Assembly (NCBI GenBank): GCA_003501835.1
Contig: DNOU01000172.1
Span: 8,384 to 14,311, forward strand
Origin: Anaerolineaceae bacterium
GTDB taxonomy: Bacteria > Chloroflexota > Anaerolineae > Anaerolineales > Anaerolineaceae
DNA length: 5,928 nucleotides
Reading direction: 5' to 3'
Position 1 is the first letter of the stretch. Every line of letters begins with the position of its first letter. A model generated the notes under the pieces. The model ran no database searches. It was not told the origin of the DNA and saw only the letters and a program-made list of their open reading frames with translations. Below, one piece after another: positions 1 through 5,616 of the stretch. Made by a program: the position numbers and the translations under genes.

Positions 1-554
1 TCCGAGATCAACTGCCCCAGCCAGATGCCGAACATCGTTCCTGCGACCATGGAGACGAGCAGGGTGAGCGTGGGAATTAATGATTCACCGGTAAAACCAA
101 AGGGTGTGGTTAACACGTTGTGTGAAGGCACCATCTGGTTGAACAGGTTCACCTGACCAATGGCTGAAAGAAGAGCCATGGGGATGGTGAGGATCATGGT
201 CCATTTTTCCATCCAGGTTCTACCCTCACGAGGGTTGTCCTTGATCCGGCGTTCAAACGCGGGGATGATGGGTACCAGGAGCTGAATGATGATCTGTGCG
301 GTGATGTAAGGGTAAACACCCATCGCCAGGATGGAGAAGTTGGAGATGGTACCACCGGAAAGCATATCCAGAAGAGAGAAAAGTGAAGCTCCCGCCCCTG
401 TGCCTTCAGCAATGGTCTTGACAACATCCCGTTGGATGCCGGGAACAGGGATATTTGCTGCGAGGCGGTAGATGACCAAAAGAAGTACAGTAATTAGCAG
501 CTTCTTTCGAATATCTTCCGACTTCCACAAATAACGCCAGGCTGATCGCTTCAT
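1..554 (-). CDS. secY: Protein translocase subunit SecY, N-terminal part (gene cut by left window edge)
   Basis: SecY is the central channel of the Sec translocon in the cytoplasmic membrane; it passes unfolded preproteins outward and inserts membrane proteins. The first 184 residues are visible with no stop in frame; the rest lies beyond the left edge. Seen in the translation: a basic N-terminus (MKRSAWRYLWKSEDIRKK), a first membrane segment at about residues 19-38 ending in the family motif RLAANIPVPGI, the plug region with SGGTISNFSILAMG near 66-79, TM2 at about 77-95 (YPYITAQIIIQLL), the cytoplasmic NPREGR turn near 107-112, TM3 at about 117-135, and TM4 at about 160-182 (GTMFGIWLGQLI). 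The ATG is preceded by AAGGAG about 10 bases upstream. The gene follows rplO after 27 bases, its usual place at the end of the spc operon. The identification is firm; only completeness is unknown. Confidence 0.97.
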   Translation of the reverse strand, partial: MKRSAWRYLWKSEDIRKKLLITVLLLVIYRLAANIPVPGIQRDVVKTIAEGTGAGASLFSLLDMLSGGTISNFSILAMGVYPYITAQIIIQLLVPIIPAFERRIKDNPREGRTWMEKWTMILTIPMALLSAIGQVNLFNQMVPSHNVLTTPFGFTGESLIPTLTLLVSMVAGTMFGIWLGQLIS

Positions 555-581
555 GAGTGATACTCCTTAAGAAGGTGGTTG

Positions 582-1034
582 CTAAGCAATCAATTCGATT
601 TTCCCACCAGCGGCTTCGATTTTTGCTCTGGCGGACTTGGAGACACGCTGTACCTGAACAGTCAACGGAACACTCACTTCGCCCTTGCCGAGAATCACAA
701 TTGGATTTCCCGGCTTGTGCAGAAGGTTTGCTTCAGCCAGTGTCGCTGGAGAAACCACACTGCCAGCCTGGAAGCGTGCAAGCTGCTCGAGGTTCAGTTC
801 GTTGTAGGATACCTGAGTGGGAGGGGTGAACCCTTCACCGCGAATGAATGGCAGGCGGCGGAAGAAGGGTAGGTTCCCGCCCTGGCGGTACAGGTGACCA
901 CCCGATCCGGCGCGTGCACCCAGACCCTTGGTACCGCGGCCAGCAGTCTTGCCCTGACCAGCTGAGGGTCCATGCCCCTTGCGCTTTCCAACTTTTTTTT
1001 CGCCAATATTCGGCATGAGTTCGTTGAGTTTCAT
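582..1034 (-). CDS. rplO: 50S ribosomal protein L15
   Basis: L15 is a large-subunit protein that binds 23S rRNA and is added fairly late in 50S assembly. The 150-residue product has the expected two-part form. The Gly/Arg/Lys-rich N-terminal extension includes AGQGKTAGRGTKGLGAR at about residues 25-41 and GGNLPFFRRLP at 52-62, and threads into rRNA. The compact C-terminal domain ends in ILGKGEVSVPLTVQVQRVSK near 114-133, followed by SARAKIEAAGG, the family signature region. The length matches the usual value of about 145-150. The ATG lies only 2 bases after the rpmD TAG stop, and its AGGA ribosome binding site sits inside the end of rpmD, so translation is probably coupled to rpmD. The stop is TAG, followed by the 27-base spacer to secY. 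Confidence 0.97.
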   Translation of the reverse strand: MKLNELMPNIGEKKVGKRKGHGPSAGQGKTAGRGTKGLGARAGSGGHLYRQGGNLPFFRRLPFIRGEGFTPPTQVSYNELNLEQLARFQAGSVVSPATLAEANLLHKPGNPIVILGKGEVSVPLTVQVQRVSKSARAKIEAAGGKIELIA

Positions 1035-1036
1035 CG

Positions 1037-1237
1037 CTATTCCTGCTCTTCCACTTTTACAAGATGATTTACTTTTCTGAGCATGCCGCGGATGGCGGCG
1101 TTATCTTCATGCTCAACAGTCTGGCTCATCCTTTTGAATCCCAGCGCCTTCAGAGTACCCTTGTGTTTTTCAGAGTACCCAATTGCGCTCTTCACCAGGG
1201 TGATACGCAACATTTTCTTCTGCACTTTCTTAGCCAT
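1037..1237 (-). CDS. rpmD: 50S ribosomal protein L30
   Basis: L30 is a small 23S rRNA-binding protein of the large subunit. The product has 66 residues, a few more than the roughly 60 usual for bacterial L30, through a short basic N-terminus (MAKKVQKK) and an acidic tail (KVEEQE). The core reads LRITLVKSAIGYSEKHKGTLKALGFKRM, with the family's ITLVKS.IG and the conserved TL.ALG.. pattern, followed by IRGMLRKVNHLVKVEE, the usual end of the fold. The start ATG lies inside the last codons of rpsE (8-base overlap), and the GGAGG site is also inside rpsE, which indicates translational coupling. The rpsE-rpmD-rplO order is standard for the spc operon. Confidence 0.96.
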   Translation of the reverse strand: MAKKVQKKMLRITLVKSAIGYSEKHKGTLKALGFKRMSQTVEHEDNAAIRGMLRKVNHLVKVEEQE

Positions 1238-1760
1238 TCTTCCTCCGTTCCCAGTATGGAATCAGGTCTTTCACTGGTTTTCCACGCCGGGCGGCTTCCA
1301 CTTCTGGCGACTTCAGCGATTCCAGTGCTTCGAACGTGGCTTTGACCACATTCAAAACGTTGGCACTGCCCAAAGATTTGGTCAGAATGTCGTGAACTCC
1401 TGCAGCTTCGAGAACTGAACGCACACCCCCGCCTGCGATAACACCGGTACCGGCAGAGGCAGGTTTCAAGAGCACCACGGCTCCAGCTGTCCGGCCCGTT
1501 ACCTCATGCGGGATGGTGGTTTCGGTGAGTGCAATCTGTTTCATGTTCTTGTGAGCGTGCTCGGTGGCTTTGCGCATGGCATCAGGAACTGCATTGGCTT
1601 TGCCAATCCCCAGGCCGATTTTGCCATGATTATCGCCAGCGACGATCGTCACACGAAACTGAAAGCGGCGTCCGCCTTTGACCACTTTTGCCACACGGGC
1701 AATTTCAATGACCCGCTCGTCGTATGCTTGTTCTGAAGTTTGAAAATCCATCATTTCCAT
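1230..1760 (-). CDS. rpsE: 30S ribosomal protein S5
   Basis: S5 is a small-subunit protein near the mRNA entry and decoding region; it contributes to translational accuracy and contains the loop altered in spectinomycin-resistant mutants of other bacteria. The 176-residue product has an N-terminal double-stranded-RNA-binding-like domain with VIEIARVAKVVKGGRRFQF at 17-35 and GDNHGKIGLGIGKANAVPDA at 42-61. The C-terminal domain has KPASAGTGVIAGGGVRSVLEAAG at 99-121 and KSLGSANVLNVVKATFEAL at 128-146. Other Mets at residues 3 and 4 are possible starts, but GAGGG lies 7 bases before the first ATG and favours it. The roughly 15 residues before the conserved core form a short extension without recognised function. 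The stop TAA overlaps the rpmD start. The RVIEIARVAKVVKGGRRF style looks Chloroflexota-like, by recall only. Confidence 0.97.
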   Translation of the reverse strand: MEMMDFQTSEQAYDERVIEIARVAKVVKGGRRFQFRVTIVAGDNHGKIGLGIGKANAVPDAMRKATEHAHKNMKQIALTETTIPHEVTGRTAGAVVLLKPASAGTGVIAGGGVRSVLEAAGVHDILTKSLGSANVLNVVKATFEALESLKSPEVEAARRGKPVKDLIPYWERRKNG

Positions 1761-1787
1761 AATAAGGCCCTCACTATTTTCGATTGC

Positions 1788-2153
1788 CTAGAAATTCAAG
1801 CCGGCTTTTCGGGCTGCATCTGCCAGGGCTTTAACACGTCCGCTGAATCGGAAACCGCCGCGGTCAAACACCACCTGGTCAATTCCCTTTCCCCTGGCGC
1901 GTTGAGCCACCAGCTCGCCCACCAGGGCTGCCTGCTCAACCTTCTTCAGGCCTTCTACTTTGCCACGCAGTTCGTGGTCAATGGTGGAAGCTGCAGTTAA
2001 TGTAACTCCCTGTTCATCATCGATGACCTGGGCGTAAATCTCTGCCAGGCTGCGGAACACTGCCAGGCGAGGCTTGGCTGAAGTACCGCTGATCGTCTTG
2101 CGAACGCGGTTGTGCCTGCGTATTCTTGCTTCGGAGCGATTATTCTTAGCCAT
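1788..2153 (-). CDS. rplR: 50S ribosomal protein L18
   Basis: L18 binds 5S rRNA and, with L5, helps anchor it in the central protuberance of the large subunit. The 121-residue product matches the bacterial length. Seen: a very basic N-terminus (RSEARIRRHNRVRKTISGT), the conserved strand KPRLAVFRSLAEIYAQVIDD at 27-46, the helix LVGELVAQRARGKGI at 77-91, and the C-terminal family block VVFDRGGFRFSGRVKALADAARKAGL at 94-119. The start ATG has GAAGG/AGGTGA just upstream, partly inside the 10-base gap after rplF. The stop is TAG, followed by 27 bases to rpsE. The gene lies between rplF and rpsE as in other bacteria. Confidence 0.97.
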   Translation of the reverse strand: MAKNNRSEARIRRHNRVRKTISGTSAKPRLAVFRSLAEIYAQVIDDEQGVTLTAASTIDHELRGKVEGLKKVEQAALVGELVAQRARGKGIDQVVFDRGGFRFSGRVKALADAARKAGLNF

Positions 2154-2163
2154 ATGCCTTCAC

Positions 2164-2727
2164 CTACTTCTTTCCACCAGCGCCCTTACCCTTACCCGCT
2201 TTACCAGCTTTACGGCGGATCTTCTCGCCCTGGTAGCGAATACCCTTGCCCAGGTAAGGTTCCGGCGGTCGGATCTTGCGAATATCCGCGGCCAGCTGAC
2301 CGACAACTTCGTTATCATAACCATTGACCTTCACCACACGAGTCTTGCTGTCAATTTCAAAATTGACTCCCGCCGGCGGATCAATGATCACAGGATGGCT
2401 GTAACCAACGTACAATGCCAGCTTTGGACCATCCATTTCAACTCGATACCCTACTCCGTCCACTTCCAGGGTCTTGGTGAATCCGGTGGAAACACCAGTG
2501 ACCATGTTATAGATCAAAGCGCGGGTGGTTCCATGCAGTGCGCGTACAGTGGCTTCTTCTGAGCTGCGGGTGACGAGAATTTGCCCGTTTTCAAGGGCAA
2601 TTCCCAACTTGGGCGAGAAGAGCCGGCGCATTTCACCTTTGGGACCTTTTACATGGACCTCAGAGCCTTTGATATCAACCTGCACAGACCCTGGAACGGT
2701 CACTGGTAACCGACCTATACGAGACAC
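2164..2727 (-). CDS. rplF: 50S ribosomal protein L6 (GTG start)
   Basis: L6 binds 23S rRNA near the sarcin-ricin region, the factor-binding side of the large subunit. The 187-residue product shows the two tandem L6 domains: MSRIGRLPVTVPGSVQV and VKGPKGEM at 1-33 in the first, and GVGYRVEMDGPKLALYVGYSHPV near 91-113 in the second. The family signature PPEPYLGKGIRYQGEKIRRKAGK spans 154-176. The last 12 or so residues are a Gly/Lys-rich basic tail. The start codon is GTG, not ATG. It is well supported: AAAGGAGG at 2736-2743 lies 8 bases upstream, and the usual SRIGRLP begins at codon 2. A 25-base gap separates it from rpsH. The stop is TAG. Confidence 0.97.
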   Translation of the reverse strand: MSRIGRLPVTVPGSVQVDIKGSEVHVKGPKGEMRRLFSPKLGIALENGQILVTRSSEEATVRALHGTTRALIYNMVTGVSTGFTKTLEVDGVGYRVEMDGPKLALYVGYSHPVIIDPPAGVNFEIDSKTRVVKVNGYDNEVVGQLAADIRKIRPPEPYLGKGIRYQGEKIRRKAGKAGKGKGAGGKK

Positions 2728-2735
2728 GTTTCAAT

Positions 2736-2743
2736 CCTCCTTT
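2736..2743 (-). promoter_or_regulatory. Strong Shine-Dalgarno site deciding the rplF GTG start
   Basis: Read on the minus strand this is AAAGGAGG, followed by 8 bases (ATTGAAAC) and then GTG TCT CGT. It is among the best matches to the 16S rRNA tail in the window and fixes the non-ATG start of rplF. A strong site may make up for weaker initiation at GTG; that is inference. Confidence 0.85.
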
Positions 2744-2752
2744 ATCCCGTTG

Positions 2753-3166
2753 TTACCAGACCTTGCAAAGTAGTTCACCGCCGATTCCCAGCTGGCGAGC
2801 ACGTTGCCCGGTCATCACACCTTTGGGAGTGGACAGAATGGCAATGCCCATTCCAGCCAAAACCCACGGGATATCTGATTTTTGCGTGTAAACTCTCCGT
2901 CCAGGACGGCTGATTCGCTCAAGCCCGGTGATGACTGGAGTGCGCTGACGACGTTCGCCAACATACTTGAGTTTGATACGCAAAGTTTTGAGATAAGGCT
3001 TTTCGCCTTCCACCACTTCATACCCGTCAATGAAGCCCTCTTCCTTAAGAATTCGGGCAATCTCTTCTTTGATGATCGAATGAGGCATCGCCACAACCGC
3101 AAGGTTTGACATAGCGCCATTGCGAACACGGGTCAACATATCTGCAATTGGATCATTAACACTCAT
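2753..3166 (-). CDS. rpsH: 30S ribosomal protein S8
   Basis: S8 is a primary 16S rRNA-binding protein that organises the central domain of the small subunit. In E. coli it also represses the spc operon by binding its mRNA; I could not identify such a site here. The 137-residue product begins with the family start DPIADMLTRVRNG at 5-17. It continues with the N-domain helix IIKEEIARILKEEGFI at 31-46, a central R.GRR.Y block (ISRPGRRVYTQKSDIP) at 85-100, and the C-terminal signature GMGIAILSTPKGVMTGQRARQLGIGGELLCKVW at 105-137. The ATG is preceded by GGAGG in the 23-base gap after rpsN. The stop is TAA. Confidence 0.97.
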   Translation of the reverse strand: MSVNDPIADMLTRVRNGAMSNLAVVAMPHSIIKEEIARILKEEGFIDGYEVVEGEKPYLKTLRIKLKYVGERRQRTPVITGLERISRPGRRVYTQKSDIPWVLAGMGIAILSTPKGVMTGQRARQLGIGGELLCKVW

Positions 3167-3189
3167 GTTACCTACCTCCGACCTGGCGC

Positions 3190-3372
3190 TTACCAGGATG
3201 ACTTGGTGACGCCGGGAATCTGACCTTCGAGAGCAAGCTCACGGAAGCAAATGCGGCACAATCCAAAGCGGCGCATATATCCACGCGGACGACCACAGCG
3301 TTTGCAGCGGTTGCGAACCTGAATTGCATACTTTCGCCGTTCTTCACGATATTCCATGCATTTCTTTGCCAT
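3190..3372 (-). CDS. rpsN: 30S ribosomal protein S14, zinc-binding short form (type Z)
   Basis: S14 sits in the head of the small subunit and is needed for its assembly. The 60-residue product is the short zinc form, not the roughly 100-residue zinc-free form. Its four zinc ligands are Cys23, Cys26, Cys39 and Cys42, in RNRCKRCGRPRGYMRRFGLCRICFREL. It ends with the conserved GQIPGVTKSSW. An additional Cys at position 5 is outside the zinc site. The frame stays open well upstream into rplE, but the start is the ATG at 3372: it gives the family's N-terminus (MAKK) and length, and AGGAAGG lies just before it inside the rplE end. Only one base separates the rplE TAG stop from this ATG, so coupling is likely. 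The rplE-rpsN-rpsH position is standard. Some annotations name this form rpsZ. Confidence 0.97.
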   Translation of the reverse strand: MAKKCMEYREERRKYAIQVRNRCKRCGRPRGYMRRFGLCRICFRELALEGQIPGVTKSSW

Positions 3373-3373
3373 A

Positions 3374-3916
3374 CTAATCCTTCCTGAAAGGCATGCCAAG
3401 CATCTGCAACAAGGCTGCAGCTTGATCGTCCGTGGGTGCGGTCGTGACAATGGTAATTTCCATACCGCGGACTTTGTCGACTTTGTCGTACTCAATTTCA
3501 GGGAAGATGATCTGTTCCCGTAAACCGAGTGTGTAATTGCCGCGGCCGTCAAATGATTCCGCCGAGACACCACGGAAATCGCGCACGCGGGGTAAAACAA
3601 TGTTCATCAACCGGTCAAGGAAAGCCCACATCTTGTCGCCGCGCAGGGTGACAGAGGTGCCAATTGCTCTTCCCTCGCGAAGTTTGAAGTTCGCGATGCT
3701 TTTGCGAGCCTTGGTGACCACGGGTTTCTGTCCGGTAATGGCCGTCAGGTCAACAACTGCCGCATCCAATGCCTTGGGATTGTCAATGGCTTCTCCCAGC
3801 CCAATGTTGACTACCACTTTCTTGATGCGCGGAATCTGCATGACATTATCCACACCCAGCGCCTTCTCCAAAGCGGGAGTAACCTCATTTTGATAACGTT
3901 CTCTTAGAATATTCAT
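3374..3916 (-). CDS. rplE: 50S ribosomal protein L5
   Basis: L5 binds 5S rRNA in the central protuberance and touches P-site tRNA and the small-subunit head. Seen: an N-terminal helix with LRERYQNEVTPALEKALG, IPRIKKVVVNIGLGEA near 29-44, the signature block QKPVVTKARKSIANFKLREG near 64-83 with IGTSVTLRG after it, LPRVRDFRGVS near 109-119, GNYTLGLREQIIFPEIEYDKVDKVRGMEITIVTTA near 127-161, and LLQMLGMPFRKD at the end (numbered from the outer ATG). The 5' end has two adjacent ATGs, at 3919 and 3916. The GGAG at 3923-3926 is 3 bases from the first and 6 from the second, so I favour the second, giving 180 residues; the outer start would give 181. A 12-base gap (or 15 bases to the preferred start) follows rplX. 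The stop is TAG. Confidence 0.96.
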   Translation of the reverse strand: MNILRERYQNEVTPALEKALGVDNVMQIPRIKKVVVNIGLGEAIDNPKALDAAVVDLTAITGQKPVVTKARKSIANFKLREGRAIGTSVTLRGDKMWAFLDRLMNIVLPRVRDFRGVSAESFDGRGNYTLGLREQIIFPEIEYDKVDKVRGMEITIVTTAPTDDQAAALLQMLGMPFRKD

Positions 3917-3931
3917 CATCTACTCCACGGC

Positions 3932-4264
3932 CTATTCATCAATCAGAGCGCCGCACTGCTTGCAGACCCGCTTGGTGATATCGCCTTCCCGGACAAGACC
4001 CACGCGGGTGAGCTTGTTGCATTTCTTGCAGACCATCATCACGTTTGAAATGCTGATGGGGGCTTCAAAACGCACCTTGCCAGGATTCACCGTGCGACCC
4101 TGTGATTGAACCTGCCGCTGGTGCTTGGTGCGCATGTTAATGCCCTGCACCACCACACGACCTTCTTCCGGCAGCACTTTGATCACTTCGCCGCGTTTTC
4201 CTTTATCCTCAGCGTTGCCGCTGACGACTTCCACCTGATCATTCTTGCGAATTTTGACTTTCAT
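3932..4264 (-). CDS. rplX: 50S ribosomal protein L24 with C-terminal zinc ribbon
   Basis: L24 is an early 50S assembly initiator that binds 23S rRNA near the polypeptide exit tunnel. The 110-residue product has an N-terminal KOW-type SH3 domain: KVKIRKNDQVEVVSGNAEDKGKRGEVIKVLPEEGRVVVQGIN at 2-43. The basic KHQRQVQ segment follows, then PISISNVMMVC. The C-terminal part has two Cys pairs, C79/C82 and C101/C104 (CKKCNKLTRVG and CKQCGALID), a zinc-ribbon arrangement found in many but not all bacterial L24 proteins. The ATG has AGGAG 7 bases upstream, in the 22-base gap after rplN. The stop is TAG. Confidence 0.97.
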   Translation of the reverse strand: MKVKIRKNDQVEVVSGNAEDKGKRGEVIKVLPEEGRVVVQGINMRTKHQRQVQSQGRTVNPGKVRFEAPISISNVMMVCKKCNKLTRVGLVREGDITKRVCKQCGALIDE

Positions 4265-4286
4265 CTGATCTCTCCTACACTCTGGC

Positions 4287-4658
4287 CTAGATGACTTCGG
4301 GGGCCAGCGAGATGATCTTCATGAAACCCTTCTCGCGCAGCTCACGGGCAACCGGACCAAAGATGCGGGTTCCCTTGGGGTTCTGGGTGTCGGCATCCAG
4401 GATGACTGCCGCATTGTCATCAAATCGGATGGTGGAGCCATCTTCACGGCGCCATTCCTTGGCAGTCCGAACGATCACAGCCTTCACCACTTCACTCTTT
4501 TTGACGGAACCCTGGGGTGCCGCTGATTTGACAGTGGCCACAATCACATCCCCCACACCGCCATACTTGCGGGTGGAGCCGCCCACCACGTGTATGACGA
4601 GCAGTTCACGCGCGCCGGTGTTATCGGCAACTTTCAGTCGGGTTTCCTGCTGAATCAT
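4287..4658 (-). CDS. rplN: 50S ribosomal protein L14
   Basis: L14 lies on the subunit interface, contacts 16S rRNA as part of an inter-subunit bridge, and in other bacteria is the target of the silencing factor RsfS. The 123-residue product, close to the usual 122, begins MIQQETRLKVADNTGAREL and continues with HVVGGSTRKYGGVGDVIVATVK at 23-44. The family signature AVIVRTAKEWRREDGSTIRFDDNAAVI spans 60-86, with GTRIFGPVARELREKGFMKIISLAPEV at 96-122. Its ATG overlaps the rpsQ TGA stop as ATGA, and GGAGG lies 7 bases upstream inside rpsQ. In E. coli rplN is the first gene of a separate spc operon; here there is no room for a promoter in the junction. Confidence 0.98.
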   Translation of the reverse strand: MIQQETRLKVADNTGARELLVIHVVGGSTRKYGGVGDVIVATVKSAAPQGSVKKSEVVKAVIVRTAKEWRREDGSTIRFDDNAAVILDADTQNPKGTRIFGPVARELREKGFMKIISLAPEVI

Positions 4659-4933
4659 ACTTGTGCCTCCTCAACCACGTCAAAGGGCTTGCCTTCGCGT
4701 TTGAGGATGGTTTCAACAACCCAGGTCACTTCGCGCGAGAACGGTGCAGATTCGACGACCCGCACTTCATCTCCAATCTGGCAACCCAGTTCGTCGTGAG
4801 CCTTCACTTTGTGTGAGGCATGCACCACTTTGTGATAGAAGGGGTGGCGATAAGTCCGTTCCACTTTTACCACAACGGTTTTCATCATCCGGTTGCTGGT
4901 AACCACACCAGTCATACGACGTCGTTCGTTCAT
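4655..4933 (-). CDS. rpsQ: 30S ribosomal protein S17
   Basis: S17 is a primary 16S rRNA-binding protein of the OB-fold type, active early in 30S assembly. The 92-residue product is slightly longer than the usual 80-90. Seen: RRRMTGVVTSNRMMKTVVVKVERTYRHPFYHKVV at 4-37, containing the family's G.V.S..M.KTVVV pattern, then KAHDELGCQIGDEVRVVESAPFSREVTWVV at 44-73. The last block corresponds to the usual GD.V.I.E.RP.S....W; here Ala-Pro replaces the common Arg-Pro. It overlaps rpmC upstream and rplN downstream, each by an ATGA. AAGG lies just before the ATG. Confidence 0.96.
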   Translation of the reverse strand: MNERRRMTGVVTSNRMMKTVVVKVERTYRHPFYHKVVHASHKVKAHDELGCQIGDEVRVVESAPFSREVTWVVETILKREGKPFDVVEEAQV

Positions 4934-5142
4934 TTTTCACCTTCCGGTTTGATGCCCAGCTCGCGTTCACGAAGAATTGTCTCGTAGATCGCAATCTGCC
5001 GGCGGACTGCTTTCAGACGGCTGGTGTCGGTCTGTTGACCGGTGACGATCTGGAACCGGAGGTTCATCAGTTCGTTGCGGGTATCCGACAACTTGGTCTT
5101 CAATTCCTCAATAGCCATCAAGCGTAATTCTGCCGTTTTCAT
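4930..5142 (-). CDS. rpmC: 50S ribosomal protein L29
   Basis: L29 is a small two-helix protein at the exit side of the large-subunit tunnel, next to L23, where signal recognition particle and trigger factor dock. The 70-residue product is nearly all helical: MKTAELRLMAIEELKTKLSDTRNELMNLRFQIVTGQ forms the first helix, with the family's EL...L.....ELMNLRFQ pattern, and TDTSRLKAVRRQIAIYETILRERE the second. A short polar tail (LGIKPEGEK) ends it. The ATG overlaps the rplP TGA stop as ATGA, and GGAG lies 7 bases upstream inside rplP. Confidence 0.96.
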   Translation of the reverse strand: MKTAELRLMAIEELKTKLSDTRNELMNLRFQIVTGQQTDTSRLKAVRRQIAIYETILRERELGIKPEGEK

Positions 5143-5567
5143 TCTTGTTCTCCTGCGGTCTCATGGCGAACCAGGACCTTGGTCTTGATTGAGAACTTGT
5201 AGGCAGCCTGGGTCAAGGCGTCAATCGCCTCATCGTGATCCAACCCACTGATCTCATAGATGATTCTTCCAGGTTTCACCACAGCCACATAGTACTCCAC
5301 GGCACCTTTTCCTTTACCCATACGGGTTTCGGGTGGGCGATGGGTGTAAGGTTTGTCGGGGAAGATCCGAATCCATACTTTTCCATGGCGTTTCATTGAG
5401 CGAACGATGGTCCGGCGGGCGGCTTCGATCTGGCGGGCAGTGACCCAACCTGGCTCCAATGCCATCAGGGCATATTCGCCATAGATCATATCTGCGCCTC
5501 GCAGAGCCTTTCCTCGCATGCGTCCGCGCTGTTGCTTACGCCATTTGACACGTTTTGGCATCAACAT
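5139..5567 (-). CDS. rplP: 50S ribosomal protein L16
   Basis: L16 contacts 23S and 5S rRNA close to the A site and is needed for late maturation of the peptidyl transferase region. The 142-residue product starts with the family's MLMPKRVKWRKQQRGRMRGKA. It continues with the conserved GEYALMALEPGWVTARQIEAARRTIVRSMKRHGKVWIRIFPDKPYTHRPPETRMGKGKGAVEYYVAVVKPGRIIYEISG block at about 30-108 and the helix DEAIDALTQAAYKFSIKTKVL. The start is the ATG of MLMP rather than the Met two codons later, since AGAGGT lies 8 bases upstream and MLMP is usual. A 49-base spacer, the longest in the window, separates it from rpsC. The stop TGA overlaps rpmC. Confidence 0.98.
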   Translation of the reverse strand: MLMPKRVKWRKQQRGRMRGKALRGADMIYGEYALMALEPGWVTARQIEAARRTIVRSMKRHGKVWIRIFPDKPYTHRPPETRMGKGKGAVEYYVAVVKPGRIIYEISGLDHDEAIDALTQAAYKFSIKTKVLVRHETAGEQE

Positions 5568-5590
5568 AGCAGCTACCTCTTTCGTTTCAC

Positions 5591-5611
5591 ACCCGGGTTG
5601 TTACCCAGGGT
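5591..5611 (-). promoter_or_regulatory. Bulged hairpin in the rpsC-rplP spacer mRNA
   Basis: In the transcript the spacer can fold as ACCC-(U bulge)-GGGU, loop AACA, then ACCC-GGGU. This is an 8-pair stem with a single bulged U and a 4-base loop. It begins 5 bases after the rpsC stop and ends about 11 bases before the rplP AGAGGT site. No run of U follows it, so it does not look like an intrinsic terminator. A role in mRNA processing, in ribosome hand-over between the genes, or as a protein-binding site is inference. Confidence 0.45.
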
Positions 5612-5616
5612 AAAGT

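Noticed and set aside
194..427. A minus-strand frame of 77 residues inside secY.
   Set aside because: It is a shadow in another frame; the SecY translation is continuous across it with all expected motifs.
560..575. A small CCTT-CTT-AAGG stem around the secY ribosome binding site.
   Set aside because: Only four pairs with a three-base loop; too weak and too likely by chance to call a regulatory element.
1149..1180. A 12-base direct repeat (ttcagagtaccc) at 1149-1160 and 1169-1180 inside rpmD.
   Set aside because: The two copies are read in different frames (GYSE and KGTLK). About one exact 12-base repeat is expected by chance in a window this size, and both peptides fit the normal L30 pattern.
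3470..3487. A perfect 9-base tandem repeat (gactttgtc twice) inside rplE.
   Set aside because: It encodes DKVDKV, which belongs to the conserved EYDKVDKVRG segment of L5; protein conservation explains it.
3373..3600. An open frame upstream of rpsN, making a 136-residue protein with S14 at its C-terminus.
   Set aside because: The extra 76 residues lie in another frame of the rplE coding sequence and have no S14 character. The ATG at 3372 has its own binding site and gives the family's length.
3890..3960. A possible S8 autoregulatory binding site around the rplX-rplE junction, as known in E. coli.
   Set aside because: I could not draw a convincing S8-type stem with the expected bulged bases by eye; no support.
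4291..4653. A plus-strand frame of 120 residues lying wholly opposite rplN.
   Set aside because: It is antisense to a strongly conserved gene, has no recognisable family features, and is explained by codon bias of rplN. The same holds for the plus-strand frames opposite rplF (2074-2562) and rplE (3537-3893).
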